Shown here in pieces: positions 15,648 to 24,730 of a stretch of DNA of 64,000 bases (positions are counted from its first letter, which is position 1; every line of letters begins with the position of its first letter). The stretch is taken from NCBI GenBank assembly GCA_946480815.1, contig CAMLLB010000003.1, positions 62,001-126,000 of the forward strand. The letters are read 5' to 3'. The position numbers were made by a program, and so were the translations under genes. The stretch is from an uncultured Flavobacteriales bacterium. GTDB lineage: Bacteria; Bacteroidota; Bacteroidia; Flavobacteriales; Crocinitomicaceae. The notes below the pieces were generated by a model that saw only the letters and a list, made by a program, of their open reading frames with translations, searched no databases and was not told where the DNA came from.

Positions 15648-18600
15648 GTGAAGGTTTTATATATTTTACAGCAAATACGCAGACATCATCGACCTGATCT
15701 ACGTCGTGTTTCCACATATCAAAGGTGCGTTGTATTTCTTTGTATTGATCATTCATGTCCATTTGATAGATCGTTGCAAGCAATGCTTTAAACGGCCTGG
15801 ATTTAAATTTTTTCAAACGATCTCCGCCAAACTGGTCTACATATCCGTCCGTGTACAAATAAACACAATCTCCATGTTCCAATTGGAACTCTTCAACCGT
15901 GAACGGTTTTGCATCGATAAACTGACCAATTGGCTGTTTGTTCGGTTTTAACTCAATGATTTCTCCATTGCGGATAATGACACATTCGTTATTGGCTCCT
16001 GAGAACTTTAAAAGTCCGGTTTGCTGATCGATGGAACACAGGGCAATATCCATTCCGTCTTTTACGTCTGACTGACCTTCGGCCCGGAACGCATCAATTA
16101 CAATTTCACGCAGTTTGTTGAGAATGTCGTTTGGTTCCGTCAGTTTGAATTCATTGATAGCACGCAATAAGCCGTTGTTACCTACAATACTTACCAATGC
16201 GCCCGGAACACCATGACCGGTACAGTCTACGGCAGAGAAAATCACTTTCCCCTGAACTTCCCTTGCCCAGTAAAAATCTCCGGAGACAATGTCTTTCGGA
16301 CGATAGAACACAAAATGTTGTCTGAATAATTCATTCAAACGGGAAGTTGTAGGAAGAATGGTTGACTGAATACGTTTTGCATAATGAATACTATCCAAAA
16401 TATCCATTGTTTTCGCTGTAATCTCTTCTTTTTGAATTTCCAGCTGATGATTTTGTTCTGCAATTTCTTTTGTACGCTGCTGAACAATTTCCTCCAGTTT
16501 TTGATTTTGTCTTTTTACACGTTGTGTAGATAATTGAACAACAAAATAGATTAGGAATATTACAAGAATAACATAGAGGATGTACGCCCAAACGGTTCTG
16601 TACCATGGAGGCTGAACGATAATTTCATACGTCAGAATTTCACTTTCAATTCCATAAGCCGATTTTGCCTTTACTTTAAATGTGTATGTTCCTTCAGGGA
16701 TTTTTTCAAAGTTGGCAAAGTTCAGAGGCGACCATTGTGACCATTGATCGCTAAAACCTTCTAATTTATAACTGAATGTTGTTGGTCCTAAACAAGAGAA
16801 GGAATTGGCATGAAAGATCAGTTTGAATGAGTTCTGCGAATAGCTCAATCCTTCCAGTTTCTTACTTTTTGATACGTCATACAGGAAGCTTTTCCCGTTT
16901 ACTTCCAGGCGATCAATCCGGACTTTAAACGGATTGCGATTTTTGCGGATGGCATCTAAATTCAGTACGAATAAGCCGTCATTTGCACCGATCCATACTT
17001 CATTTGTCAACGGATTTTTTTCTACCGCGAAAACCAATCCGGCATTTTTCAGACCGGTCAGTGGCCAGGCAGTCCATTCCCATTCCGTACCGCGCTTTTC
17101 AAACCATCCGAAGATATTCTCGAACTTCCCGTCTTTTTTATCCTGGTATATGACTACCCAAAGTTGTTCGTCATTGACATTGATAATGCGGTGAATGGTA
17201 TTTTTGTAATTCCGGGTCCTGAACACTTTCGATGGTTCAAACGGATCGATTCTGCCTGTTTTTTCATTGTAAACAAACATTCCGTTTGCAGTACCTACAA
17301 AAAGCTGATTTTTGAATTCCTCTACATAGAAGTTATTGTTTTGATCCTCTTTGCTCAAACTTGGAATGGTTACCGTTTTAAATTTCTTTGTAGCTAAATC
17401 ATAAATCCCGACACCTTTTGATCGGATACTGAAGAAAACTTTGTTGTGGAGATAAGCCAAACTTACCGTTTCTCCGCCGGCATCTCCAACCAATTCTTCG
17501 TATTCCCACTTTCCATTCGGGAGTAACTTCAATTTCGCCAAACCACCTTCCAGTGTCAGGTAAATGGAATTGGGATCTTTCGGGTTTTTCTCGAAAGCAA
17601 TGGCATATTGATACGATGCTGAAATGTGTTTTGCCGAAGCAGTATTCAGATCGAAAACCCCATTGTAACCGATGATCATGGATTTATTTCCTTCACGAGT
17701 CTTAATGGTTTCAATGTCAAAAATGATCTCGTTCAGTGACCCGAATGGCTTGAGTTTTGTGCCGGATTCGGTTTTTAAAGGCGATATAATTCCGTTGTGT
17801 GTCCCAATGAGTGGAATTCCGGAATTGAAATCAATGGTCTCGATTTGTGAAGTAACCCCTTCATTCTTATGGAAATAGGAGAGGGGAGAACCGGTTTCAA
17901 TAAACTGGATCCCATTTCCAAGACACAGCCATAAGTTGAAGTCATTATCAAAAAAGGATTGATTGATTGTTAAGTTTGCCAGATCGTCATCGAGGTTATA
18001 CTCACGGATTATTTTCCCGGAAAGATCCCCAATTACCAATCCGTCATTTTCAGTGCTTACGAGCAGGTAATCACCGGCTTTTGTAACGGTATTTACAAAA
18101 TACTTACTCAGGCACGGAAATTTGGAACGGGGAACAGAATCCCAGCGTTGCGAATTTGTGGTGGAATTGCTGACACTGAATACTTTGCTTCGTGCATCAA
18201 CGACATACCAGATATTATCTATTTGGAAACTTCCACGGATATTTTTAATGTGAACAGAAAGCGGGAGCTTGATTTCCTTCAGTTTCGAATTCACTACATC
18301 GTAGTACAAATAATTTTCTCTCCGGGATTTGAATTCCGCCTTGGATTGAAAAGTTAGTAAAACGCCATTGAGTACCCGGCAGGATGTTTTGCATTCCAAC
18401 TCCCGGAAATTGGCAGGAAGCTGAAGCTGGGTGGCTTTTCCGTTCTTTAAAACATACAGTCCTTTTTCAGCGGCAAAAAGAATGGAATTATCTCCCAATT
18501 CAAAAATATTCCATACCTGCCCGATATTGTTTTTCAGTCCACCATAAAAAACAGGGTAATATACCAATTCTCCTTTACTTGAATAATCCAGGTAGCCGAA

Positions 18601-18948
18601 GTTGTTGTCTCGCCCCACATATACGCGGTCATCAGAAGCCAGGTATAGTTTGGAGACATACGTTTCCGTACAGTTTTCCTGGATCGTTTTTTTTGTTTTT
18701 TCAGAGTCGGTTTTGATTTTGGACCATTCTATTCCGTTGAAGCAAAGAATATCCTGTCTGTTACCGAAAAGAACATTTCCATTGGCAGATTGCAAACCTG
18801 TCCAGATCTGACCGGCACTGCCATAATCGTTAATTGAAAAATGCTTGGTATTAATTCGTCCTTGTAATGTAATGTTCTGAGCAGGGGAAAGCACCGCAAA
18901 TTGAACAGCAAATAGAATTAATAAAAGTAGCCCTTTGTTTTTCAACAT
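15637..18948 (-). CDS. Propeller/Y_Y_Y sensor with SpoIIE-type PP2C phosphatase output (1103 aa)
   Basis: A signal peptide (MLKNKGLLLLILFAVQFAVLSPAQ) precedes ~650 residues of two-component-regulator-propeller beta structure, then a Y_Y_Y domain (FSYKLEGFSDQWSQW), one membrane helix (VWAYILYVILVIFLIYFVVQ), a coiled coil and a C-terminal SpoIIE/PP2C phosphatase. Phosphatase motifs are intact: SGDFYW, DCTGHGVPGA, DGMDIALCSID and LYTDGYVDQFGG, which supply the metal-binding aspartates. The design places a sensor in the periplasm and a serine/threonine phosphatase inside, replacing the histidine kinase of hybrid two-component systems. The likely substrate would be an anti-sigma-factor antagonist elsewhere in the genome; none is visible here. 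Confidence 0.88.
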   Translation of the reverse strand: MLKNKGLLLLILFAVQFAVLSPAQNITLQGRINTKHFSINDYGSAGQIWTGLQSANGNVLFGNRQDILCFNGIEWSKIKTDSEKTKKTIQENCTETYVSKLYLASDDRVYVGRDNNFGYLDYSSKGELVYYPVFYGGLKNNIGQVWNIFELGDNSILFAAEKGLYVLKNGKATQLQLPANFRELECKTSCRVLNGVLLTFQSKAEFKSRRENYLYYDVVNSKLKEIKLPLSVHIKNIRGSFQIDNIWYVVDARSKVFSVSNSTTNSQRWDSVPRSKFPCLSKYFVNTVTKAGDYLLVSTENDGLVIGDLSGKIIREYNLDDDLANLTINQSFFDNDFNLWLCLGNGIQFIETGSPLSYFHKNEGVTSQIETIDFNSGIPLIGTHNGIISPLKTESGTKLKPFGSLNEIIFDIETIKTREGNKSMIIGYNGVFDLNTASAKHISASYQYAIAFEKNPKDPNSIYLTLEGGLAKLKLLPNGKWEYEELVGDAGGETVSLAYLHNKVFFSIRSKGVGIYDLATKKFKTVTIPSLSKEDQNNNFYVEEFKNQLFVGTANGMFVYNEKTGRIDPFEPSKVFRTRNYKNTIHRIINVNDEQLWVVIYQDKKDGKFENIFGWFEKRGTEWEWTAWPLTGLKNAGLVFAVEKNPLTNEVWIGANDGLFVLNLDAIRKNRNPFKVRIDRLEVNGKSFLYDVSKSKKLEGLSYSQNSFKLIFHANSFSCLGPTTFSYKLEGFSDQWSQWSPLNFANFEKIPEGTYTFKVKAKSAYGIESEILTYEIIVQPPWYRTVWAYILYVILVIFLIYFVVQLSTQRVKRQNQKLEEIVQQRTKEIAEQNHQLEIQKEEITAKTMDILDSIHYAKRIQSTILPTTSRLNELFRQHFVFYRPKDIVSGDFYWAREVQGKVIFSAVDCTGHGVPGALVSIVGNNGLLRAINEFKLTEPNDILNKLREIVIDAFRAEGQSDVKDGMDIALCSIDQQTGLLKFSGANNECVIIRNGEIIELKPNKQPIGQFIDAKPFTVEEFQLEHGDCVYLYTDGYVDQFGGDRLKKFKSRPFKALLATIYQMDMNDQYKEIQRTFDMWKHDVDQVDDVCVFAVKYIKPSHES

Positions 18949-18984
18949 CTCTTTCCGTTATACGATACGAATATATAAATAAAA

Positions 18985-19017
18985 AAACACCTGAAGCCTA
19001 TTTTTCTTCAGGTGTTT
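18985..19017 (-). terminator. Rho-independent terminator after the agmatinase gene
   Basis: AAACACCTGAAG (18985-18996) pairs exactly with CTTCAGGTGTTT (19006-19017). On the minus strand the hairpin is followed by a run of T (complement of 18981-18987). It lies 24 bases past the agmatinase stop. Confidence 0.9.
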
Positions 19018-19040
19018 CCCTCACTGTTTGAAGTGAAATA

Positions 19041-20093
19041 TCAGTAGTTTAACTTTCTGCTTTTTTGGGTTGCGCAAACCAGATTCCACAGGGCTCTCGC
19101 TCCAACATTTGCATCCCAATCGCCTTCTTTTCCGGGAGCGACTTCGTTCAGATCAAAACCGATGATTTTTCTTCCAGATTCCACGAGTTGGAAAAACAAA
19201 TAATTGATCTGCTCCAGTTCAAATCCACCCACTACAGGAGTTCCCGTATTCGGGCAAAGTGAAGGTAAAAGTCCGTCAATGTCAAAAGAGATGTACACAC
19301 GGTCAGGCAATTCGTTGATGATCATTGAAACCTGTTCTTTCCAGGTTTGACCTTCAAACTGGCCTTTTTTCAGATCCCAGTCGTAAAATGTCTTTACACG
19401 TGGGTCTGAATCCGAGAGCTGGACTTCCGAATACGCAATATCGCGAATTCCGACCTGGACCAATTTCTGTAAGTTATTACAAGATTGCAGTACGTTGTAC
19501 ATGATACTCGCATGTGATTGCTGGAAACCTTCGTATGCTTCCCGCAGATCCGCATGCGCATCAATTTGAAGAATTCCAAAGGGTTGCCCCTGATCATTTA
19601 AAGCTTCCATTAAACCCAAGGGAGTACTGTGTTCACCACCAAGGACTGCGACAATCCTATTCTCAGCGAGTAATTTTGTTGCACGTTCTTTCAGGTTGTT
19701 TTTAAGCAAATCCGAAGTTGCATTGACCTTTTCCAATACTTCATTGAACGGACTGTTTTCATCCAATTCCCCGCCTTCTTCCAGGAAGCCGATGTACTGA
19801 ACGGTGTCGATACACATCTGGTCATTGATCTGCTTCATTTCTGCGGAAATCGGAGTCATGAAAACTTGTGTGTTCCACGCTTCCGGCAATTGCGGATGAT
19901 AAAAGTCCAACTGGGTACTCGCATCCAGGATCGCTTTCGGTCCGTCACTGGTCCCTTTCCCGTAAGATGCGGTTGCATCCCATGGAACGGGAATGATCAC
20001 GATGTCGGCATTTTGCTCTTCCACCGGAAAACCAAAAATGTTCCCGTTTGCAATTCCGACTCCGTTTGGATCAAATTTCTTTGAATTATCCAT
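19041..20093 (-). CDS. speB: Agmatinase/ureohydrolase family enzyme (350 aa)
   Basis: This is an arginase-fold manganese enzyme. All six metal ligands can be placed: His155 (GGEHS), Asp178, His180, Asp182 (DAHAD), Asp271 and Asp273 (SFDIDG). The usual DP after the last motif reads LP here, which is not a metal ligand position. The family hydrolyses agmatine to putrescine and urea, or related guanidino substrates. The enzyme overlaps the AdoMet decarboxylase-spermidine synthase fusion by 8 bp, which strongly suggests it supplies putrescine to it. The arginine decarboxylase that would make agmatine is not in the window. It is longer than E. coli SpeB owing to an insert near residues 80-140. Confidence 0.8.
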   Translation of the reverse strand: MDNSKKFDPNGVGIANGNIFGFPVEEQNADIVIIPVPWDATASYGKGTSDGPKAILDASTQLDFYHPQLPEAWNTQVFMTPISAEMKQINDQMCIDTVQYIGFLEEGGELDENSPFNEVLEKVNATSDLLKNNLKERATKLLAENRIVAVLGGEHSTPLGLMEALNDQGQPFGILQIDAHADLREAYEGFQQSHASIMYNVLQSCNNLQKLVQVGIRDIAYSEVQLSDSDPRVKTFYDWDLKKGQFEGQTWKEQVSMIINELPDRVYISFDIDGLLPSLCPNTGTPVVGGFELEQINYLFFQLVESGRKIIGFDLNEVAPGKEGDWDANVGARALWNLVCATQKSRKLNY

Positions 20094-21369
20094 TAATCAG
20101 ATTTTTCACGAAATTAGGTAAAGCGAAACTTGCTTTATGAATATCTGAATTGTAGTACTTCAATCCTTTAGCGCTTACAAAGTTTTCAATTTCGGTTTCA
20201 TTTGAAATTGCTTTAGGCTGAGCACTTCCTTTTAATCCGTATTGGAAACTCCACATTCCAGTTGGGTATGTAGGAACAAAGAATAAAGATACCGGAGCAT
20301 TTTCTTTTCCGAAAATATGTTGAAGCGTAATGTTCAATTCTGTAAATGCCTGCTCGTTGAATTTAGGAGATTCTCCCTGAGCAACCAGGATTCCTCCCGG
20401 TTTCAAAATACGGTGACAATTTCTATAGAATTCTACAGAGAACAATCCTTCTGCAGGTCCTACAGGATCAGAGCCATCTACGATAACCAGGTCGAATTCT
20501 TCGTTTGCAGCTTCTTTTGCAAAAGCAATTCCATCACCTACAATCAGGTTCAATTTCGGATGGTCAAATGAAGCGGCAATGGAAGGTAAATGCTCTTTAC
20601 ATGCTTTAATAACTTCTCCGTCGATTTCCACCATCGTTACTTTTTCAACACCTTCATGGCGTAAAAACTCGCGAACAGTTCCCCCGTCACCACCACCGAT
20701 AACCAGGATGTTTTTTGCATTTCCATGGGTAAACATAGCCGGGTGAGAGATCATTTCATGGTAATGGAACTCATCTTTCTCAGTCGTCATGAACATATCG
20801 TCCAAAGTCAGTAACTTACCGTATTTCGGGGATTCCAGGATACGCACGCGCTGGAAGGGAGATTGAACATCAAAGAATACCTCTCCGGTATAACGCAATG
20901 ACAAAGCTTGGTTGTCGTCTTTATCCGTAAACCATACATTTCTGGTATACATTTCAGGATTGGACCACTCGCTTGCTTTTTGGCGCATGGAAGAAATATC
21001 GAAGTCATTTCTGGTTAATAACTGAACTGCCCCGCGCTTCATTTCTAAAGCAGAATAGTTCTTGGCACCAAAACATTCTTTCAGATAATCAAATGAAATC
21101 CAGGCATCCATCTCTCCGCAAGTGAACAAATCCACTGCAGCATAACCATATTCCGGCCATGTATGAATTGCCAAATGGCTTTCTTGAATTACCACTACAC
21201 CGGAAACTCCATAGGGAGAAAAATGGTGGAATGTAGAATTAATCACAGTTGCACCTGCTTTCAAAGCCGCGTCTACCATGTCGCGCTCGATAGAAGATAC
21301 ATCATTCATAATGTGCGGATCGCACCCCATAAACTCAACCAGAATATGGTTCCCCAATGCATTACTCAT
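20086..21369 (-). CDS. Fused S-adenosylmethionine decarboxylase / spermidine synthase (427 aa)
   Basis: Residues ~1-115 are a prokaryotic AdoMet decarboxylase: self-cleavage would occur at Glu63-Ser64 (QESH), with His69 and Cys84 (FTCG) as the partner residues, so pyruvoyl formation looks possible. Residues ~140-410 are a spermidine synthase: SAM-binding GGGDGG (225-230) and active-site DGSDPVGP (298-305). One chain would thus make decarboxylated AdoMet and transfer its aminopropyl group to putrescine. Fusions of this kind are known from a few bacterial lineages. The downstream agmatinase overlaps by 8 bp and would provide putrescine. A -7 box lies 33 bases upstream. Confidence 0.9.
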   Translation of the reverse strand: MSNALGNHILVEFMGCDPHIMNDVSSIERDMVDAALKAGATVINSTFHHFSPYGVSGVVVIQESHLAIHTWPEYGYAAVDLFTCGEMDAWISFDYLKECFGAKNYSALEMKRGAVQLLTRNDFDISSMRQKASEWSNPEMYTRNVWFTDKDDNQALSLRYTGEVFFDVQSPFQRVRILESPKYGKLLTLDDMFMTTEKDEFHYHEMISHPAMFTHGNAKNILVIGGGDGGTVREFLRHEGVEKVTMVEIDGEVIKACKEHLPSIAASFDHPKLNLIVGDGIAFAKEAANEEFDLVIVDGSDPVGPAEGLFSVEFYRNCHRILKPGGILVAQGESPKFNEQAFTELNITLQHIFGKENAPVSLFFVPTYPTGMWSFQYGLKGSAQPKAISNETEIENFVSAKGLKYYNSDIHKASFALPNFVKNLING

Positions 21370-21401
21370 TAGCTATTCAGTATAAATTATAAAAACGAGC
21401 G

Positions 21402-21409
21402 CAAAGGTA
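21402..21409 (-). promoter_or_regulatory. -7 promoter box TACCTTTG for the polyamine operon
   Basis: The complement of 21402-21409 reads TACCTTTG, a match to TAnnTTTG, 33 bases before the fusion gene's ATG. The predicted leader is about 25 bases. No clear -33 element was found. Confidence 0.55.
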
Positions 21410-21466
21410 CTGGTTTTAGATGGTTTAGATGCGAATAATTTGAAAAAATAATACTGGGTTAATTCC

Positions 21467-21507
21467 TAATTATGAATTACGTCCCGATAGCTATCGGGAT
21501 ACGAATT
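21467..21507. repeat. 41-bp composite palindromic element, copy A
   Basis: The complement reads AATTCGTATCCCGATAG then CTATCGGGACGTAATT and CATAATTA. It equals copy B at 41054-41094 in length and differs at 5 of 41 positions, in opposite orientation. Its centre (21482-21499) is the perfect palindrome TCCCGATAGCTATCGGGA. Confidence 0.85.
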
Positions 21508-21630
21508 GGTGGATTGGTTGTTGGGTAAGTGTTTATTTATGTGGTTGTCAGTTTTGTGGAGTCTTTAGTTTTGGTGAGTTGTGTGAGGGAAGAATAATTC
21601 TTGATTTAGGAAATCAGATTCGGATTGGCA

Positions 21631-21656
21631 TGACGTAATATTGCGTTATTACGTCA
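21631..21656. promoter_or_regulatory. Perfect 10-bp inverted repeat with 6-base spacer
   Basis: TGACGTAATA (21631-21640), spacer TTGCGT, TATTACGTCA (21647-21656). It resembles a dimeric operator but could also be a weak hairpin: there is no T-run beside it. It lies in the 391-bp gap between the hydrolase stop and the polyamine operon, about 260 bases before the latter's start. Apart from the composite element and the -7 box, that gap holds nothing else recognisable. Confidence 0.5.
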
Positions 21657-21760
21657 GAAATGCAGTAACGATAAAATGGGGTGTTTCGAATGGTGGAAAT
21701 TGACGAAATGCTTGTTTTTAGAAGGTAATATGCAGTATGAACCGGAAGCTCACGCTAACG

Positions 21761-22531
21761 TTATAATTTTTTGAACCACTCTTCGATTTGTCTGATGATG
21801 CTGTCTGTCTTTTCCAAATGCGGATGATGACCGCATCCTGGAATGATTATTCCTTTCCGGTTTTTATGTTCCGAAACGATGGAATTGACTTGTTCTACCG
21901 TTCCATACTGGTCATTTTTACCTTGCATTGCCAGAACCGGTTGTGAAAATGAATTGATTTCATTACGAATATCCCAACTTTTGAACGAGGGATTCAGCCA
22001 GGTATTTGCCCATGCATAAAAGAGGTCTTTGGTCTTTTCTCCATGAATGCGGTACAAACCATCCAGTTTTCCCGCTTCAAATGCTTCAATTGCGGGGTGA
22101 ATTCCTGCCAACGTTTCATCTTCCACAAAGGTATGTGCAGCCATTGTTGCAAGCGCTTGCAGGTTCTTTATGGTTCTGGAGGCTAAGATCAAAGCGATAC
22201 TTCCACCGTCACTATGACCGATTAAGATGATTTTCTGATCCGGATTCAGTACTTCTTTCAGAACTTCCTGTGTTTCATCTGCGTACTGATGGAGGTAACG
22301 GATGTCGCGTATTTCGGATAAGGGGCCGGATTTTCCATGACCGCTTCGTTCAATAACGATTCCGGGCAGGTCTAATGAATTGCATAATTCCGAAGGAAAG
22401 CTTTTCCATTGCACAATGCTTCCTAAAGCCTCATGCAGAAATACCAAAACGGGTTTGGATCCACTCAGCAGGTTCGTATTGATCCATTGGATATTGATTT
22501 CTTTTATTCCTAAACGAATGATTTTTTCCAT
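21761..22531 (-). CDS. Alpha/beta hydrolase (256 aa)
   Basis: This is a canonical alpha/beta hydrolase. The nucleophile elbow is GHSDGG with Ser107, the oxyanion region is FLHEALGS (residues 31-38), and a histidine near the end (GCGHHPHLEK) completes the triad. No signal peptide is present, so it acts in the cytoplasm. Members with this look include hydrolases of small esters and C-C bonds; the substrate cannot be told. It stands alone, with about 195 bases separating it from efp upstream. Confidence 0.85.
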   Translation of the reverse strand: MEKIIRLGIKEINIQWINTNLLSGSKPVLVFLHEALGSIVQWKSFPSELCNSLDLPGIVIERSGHGKSGPLSEIRDIRYLHQYADETQEVLKEVLNPDQKIILIGHSDGGSIALILASRTIKNLQALATMAAHTFVEDETLAGIHPAIEAFEAGKLDGLYRIHGEKTKDLFYAWANTWLNPSFKSWDIRNEINSFSQPVLAMQGKNDQYGTVEQVNSIVSEHKNRKGIIIPGCGHHPHLEKTDSIIRQIEEWFKKL

Positions 22532-22670
22532 ATGGTAAAGTTCAATAGTTGAAAAATGTTCAAAAGTTTAAAGCGAATTATGCCAATTCGGTTCGTTTAT
22601 ATAGCTCTTTTTTGAATCTGTTGAACCGTTTAAACTCTTTGAACTCTTGAACTTGTCAGATCACTAAAAA

Positions 22671-22704
22671 GAAAAACCACCAGCCGCATGACTAATGGTT
22701 TTTC
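22671..22704 (-). terminator. Terminator after efp
   Basis: GAAAAACCAC (22671-22680) pairs with ATGGTTTTTC (22695-22704) with one mismatch. On the minus strand the hairpin is followed by TTTTT. It lies 24 bases after the efp stop. Confidence 0.7.
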
Positions 22705-22727
22705 CGAAATGATGATGATTTATTCGA

Positions 22728-23294
22728 CTAGTTCTTTACGCGTTCTACGTAAACACCTGTTCGTGTATCTACTTTAATGATTTCACCCATATCGATGAAA
22801 AGCGGAACTTTTACTTCAGCACCTGTTGCGATAGTTGCAGCTTTCATAGAGTTTGTAGCAGTATCTCCTTTAACTCCCGGTTCTGTGTAAGTTACTTCAG
22901 AAATCAAGTACATGGGTAATTCAACTACTAATGGAACTTCATCGTTTGCATCATACAAGATGTTACAAACCATTCCCTCCAATAAGAACGCAGGTTTTTC
23001 GATCATTTTTGCAGGAATCGTAACTTGCTCAAATGTTTCATTATTCATGAAAATGAAATCCTGATCTTCCTGGTACAAGTATTGATATTCACGGTTTTCA
23101 ACACGAACGATCTCAATCTTGTGTCCTGCAGAAAATGTATTGTCAATTACTTTTCCAGTTTCAATGATTCGCATTTTTGTACGTACGAAAGCTGGACCTT
23201 TTCCAGGTTTTACATGCTGGAATTCAATAATCTGACTGATTTTATCATTGAATTTGATACACAATCCGTTGCGGATATCTGCTGTAGTTGCCAT
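22728..23294 (-). CDS. efp: Translation elongation factor P (188 aa)
   Basis: This is a full-length EF-P with three beta-barrel domains. EF-P enters the ribosomal E site and relieves stalling at consecutive prolines. Lys32 in KPGKGPA is at the tip of the domain I loop, at the position modified in other bacteria (Lys34 in E. coli); no modification enzyme is nearby. Domain II-III motifs GDTATNSMKAATIATGA and the final MGEIIKVDTRTGVYVER are as expected. A TATATTTG box 26 bases upstream and a terminator downstream suggest a single-gene transcript. Confidence 0.97.
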   Translation of the reverse strand: MATTADIRNGLCIKFNDKISQIIEFQHVKPGKGPAFVRTKMRIIETGKVIDNTFSAGHKIEIVRVENREYQYLYQEDQDFIFMNNETFEQVTIPAKMIEKPAFLLEGMVCNILYDANDEVPLVVELPMYLISEVTYTEPGVKGDTATNSMKAATIATGAEVKVPLFIDMGEIIKVDTRTGVYVERVKN

Positions 23295-23319
23295 GCCTCT
23301 TTTTTATTGTTTTCGGGCG

Positions 23320-23327
23320 CAAATATA
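23320..23327 (-). promoter_or_regulatory. -7 promoter box TATATTTG for efp
   Basis: The complement of 23320-23327 is TATATTTG, an exact TAnnTTTG match. It would start transcription about 18-20 bases before the efp ATG. Confidence 0.55.
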
Positions 23328-23538
23328 ACCAAAATTTCATGGAAAGGTTATTAAAGTTAATGTGTTGAATGAAAATAGAGTATAAGTTTTTGCCAGAAAT
23401 ATATGTGAAATCGAGCAGATTAAATTATTTGGCACGCAGAATTATATAGATTCGCAGATATTCTAAAATTGGGTTTACCAGAATCCTAAAATTAACGTTT
23501 CCTAAGACAATCTGCTAGGATAGCTCAAATAATTCGAT

Positions 23539-23546
23539 TACTTTTG
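23539..23546 (+). promoter_or_regulatory. -7 promoter box TACTTTTG directly before tatA
   Basis: TACTTTTG ends only 8 bases before the ATG at 23555. With a start site 5-7 bases past the box, the mRNA would have a leader of 1-4 bases, so it would be nearly leaderless. Confidence 0.55.
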
Positions 23547-23554
23547 TTGTCATT

Positions 23555-23974
23555 ATGACGGTTTTACCTTTATTTCTAAGTGATGTCGGCGGTTCGGAGA
23601 TCGTTTTGATCTTACTGGTTATATTGATGTTTTTCGGTTCAAAGAGCATTCCGGGAATTGCACGCACCATGGGTAAAACGATGCACCAAATCCGACAGGC
23701 TTCACAAGATGTTCAAAACGAGATAAAGAAATCGACAGGTGACGTGAAGGCTGATTTTGATCTTCAGAAAATGGTTCGTGAAACAACTGACATCATTGAA
23801 AAACCACTTTTGGAAGAATCGGTGAAAATGGACCAGATCATTCAAACTCCGACTCAATTCTCTAAACCTTTTGGTATGCCGAATCCTTCATCACCGGCTG
23901 TTTCTGTACCGGATGACGGTCCAACATTGGATCAACCGGTAGAGGAACCGAATAAAGATTTGGCGCAGGAATAA
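23555..23974 (+). CDS. tatA: Sec-independent translocase protein TatA/TatB type (139 aa)
   Basis: A single membrane helix (GGSEIVLILLVILMFFGSKSIPG, residues ~13-35) with the hinge FFGSKSIPG is followed by the amphipathic helix (GIARTMGKTMHQIRQASQDVQNE) of the TatA/E/B family, then a ~75-residue polar tail rich in proline and acidic residues. It forms or recruits the twin-arginine pore for folded proteins. The tail is longer than in most TatA proteins, so a TatB-like role cannot be excluded; FG at the hinge favours TatA. No tatC is adjacent. Confidence 0.85.
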   Translation: MTVLPLFLSDVGGSEIVLILLVILMFFGSKSIPGIARTMGKTMHQIRQASQDVQNEIKKSTGDVKADFDLQKMVRETTDIIEKPLLEESVKMDQIIQTPTQFSKPFGMPNPSSPAVSVPDDGPTLDQPVEEPNKDLAQE

Positions 23975-23979
23975 AAGGC

Positions 23980-24053
23980 ACTTCGACTACGCTCAGCGAC
24001 CTTTTATTTGTACTCAATCCTAATCCTTAACGGTGACTGAGCGGAGTCGAAGG
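23980..24053. repeat. Inverted repeat CTTCGACT...AGTCGAAG flanking 30 bases
   Basis: The left arm (23980-24001, ACTTCGACTACGCTCAGCGA then CC) and right arm (24032-24053, GGTGACTGAGCGGAGTCGA then AGG) are inverted copies with about four differences. This TTCGACT/GCTCAG sequence is a common mobile-looking intergenic repeat in Bacteroidota. It may serve as a terminator between tatA and the convergent DUF1851 gene. Confidence 0.8.
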
Positions 24054-24061
24054 CAACATTA

Positions 24062-24628
24062 TTAGCTTGTCATTTGAAACACCAGATCCTGGTAAACCTG
24101 TGCGTTTCCTTTTTGGATGTATTCGATTTCATCCAGGCCGCCCATCGCCAGGATAGGGACAAAGGTAAACACTTCGTTTTTCTCAATTTTTCCATATTGA
24201 TTTATCGCTTTTTTGAACAGGTCTTCCCTAAGCCATAACTTTCGTTCTACTACATTTGGCAAAAAATCGTCCAGGAATTCTTCCATGCTCCAAACCAGGG
24301 TTTCTATTTTACGGTATTGAATATCAACCAGGCAAACGTCTTCGTCATCTTCTGTCAATTTCCTGAAATAGAACAGTTCCCCAAAGCCCGAAATCGCGAA
24401 AGGAACGTAATTAGGAACTTCTCTTCCGAGCCAGGTCCATAAATTGTCTTCAAAATCTGCTGGATTGATGAATTCAATCAGTCCGTCGTTGTATTTTCCA
24501 AGTCCGCTGGTTTTCCATACCTCAATCAATGATTCCGGAACTTTGTTTTTATATCGTTCAAGTGTTTCTGCCGCTGCAGGAATGCAACCTGCAGCGGGTT
24601 TGAATTCTTTTTTAAAATTTTCAAGCAT
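24062..24628 (-). CDS. GAD-like / DUF1851 domain protein (188 aa)
   Basis: Residues ~1-100 match the GAD-like domain (SLIEVWKTSGLGKYNDGLIEFINP, then WLGREVPNYVPFAISGFGELFYFR). Residues ~130-188 match DUF1851 (VFTFVPILAMGGLDEIEYIQKGNAQVYQDLVFQM). The family includes Tdi1, the immunity protein to a type VI NAD-cleaving effector, but most members stand alone and have no known role. No effector or T6SS gene is next to it, so immunity is only a possibility. No signal peptide. Confidence 0.75.
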   Translation of the reverse strand: MLENFKKEFKPAAGCIPAAAETLERYKNKVPESLIEVWKTSGLGKYNDGLIEFINPADFEDNLWTWLGREVPNYVPFAISGFGELFYFRKLTEDDEDVCLVDIQYRKIETLVWSMEEFLDDFLPNVVERKLWLREDLFKKAINQYGKIEKNEVFTFVPILAMGGLDEIEYIQKGNAQVYQDLVFQMTS

Positions 24629-24636
24629 ATTTTAAA

Positions 24637-24730
24637 ATTGAAAATGGGCAATTGAAAATGTCAAAAGTTGGATTTTGCTTCGGGGTTTGATTCAATCTTT
24701 TAAATTGATACATTTTCAATTCTCAATTGA
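24637..24730. repeat. AATTGAAAATG / CATTTTCAATT inverted repeat
   Basis: AATTGAAAATG occurs twice as direct copies (near 24637 and 24650) and its complement follows at 24711-24721 with CTCAATTGA. The arms nearly fill the space between two minus-strand genes. The same motif builds the repeats at 11158-11203 and 46615-46733. Confidence 0.75.

Noticed and set aside
19041..20093. Loss of the DP aspartate in the agmatinase-like protein as an inactivating change
   Set aside because: That aspartate is not a metal ligand in the family; the six ligands are all present.
24062..24628. Type VI toxin-immunity pair
   Set aside because: The DUF1851/GAD protein resembles Tdi1-type immunity proteins, but there is no effector, Hcp, VgrG or PAAR gene on either side.
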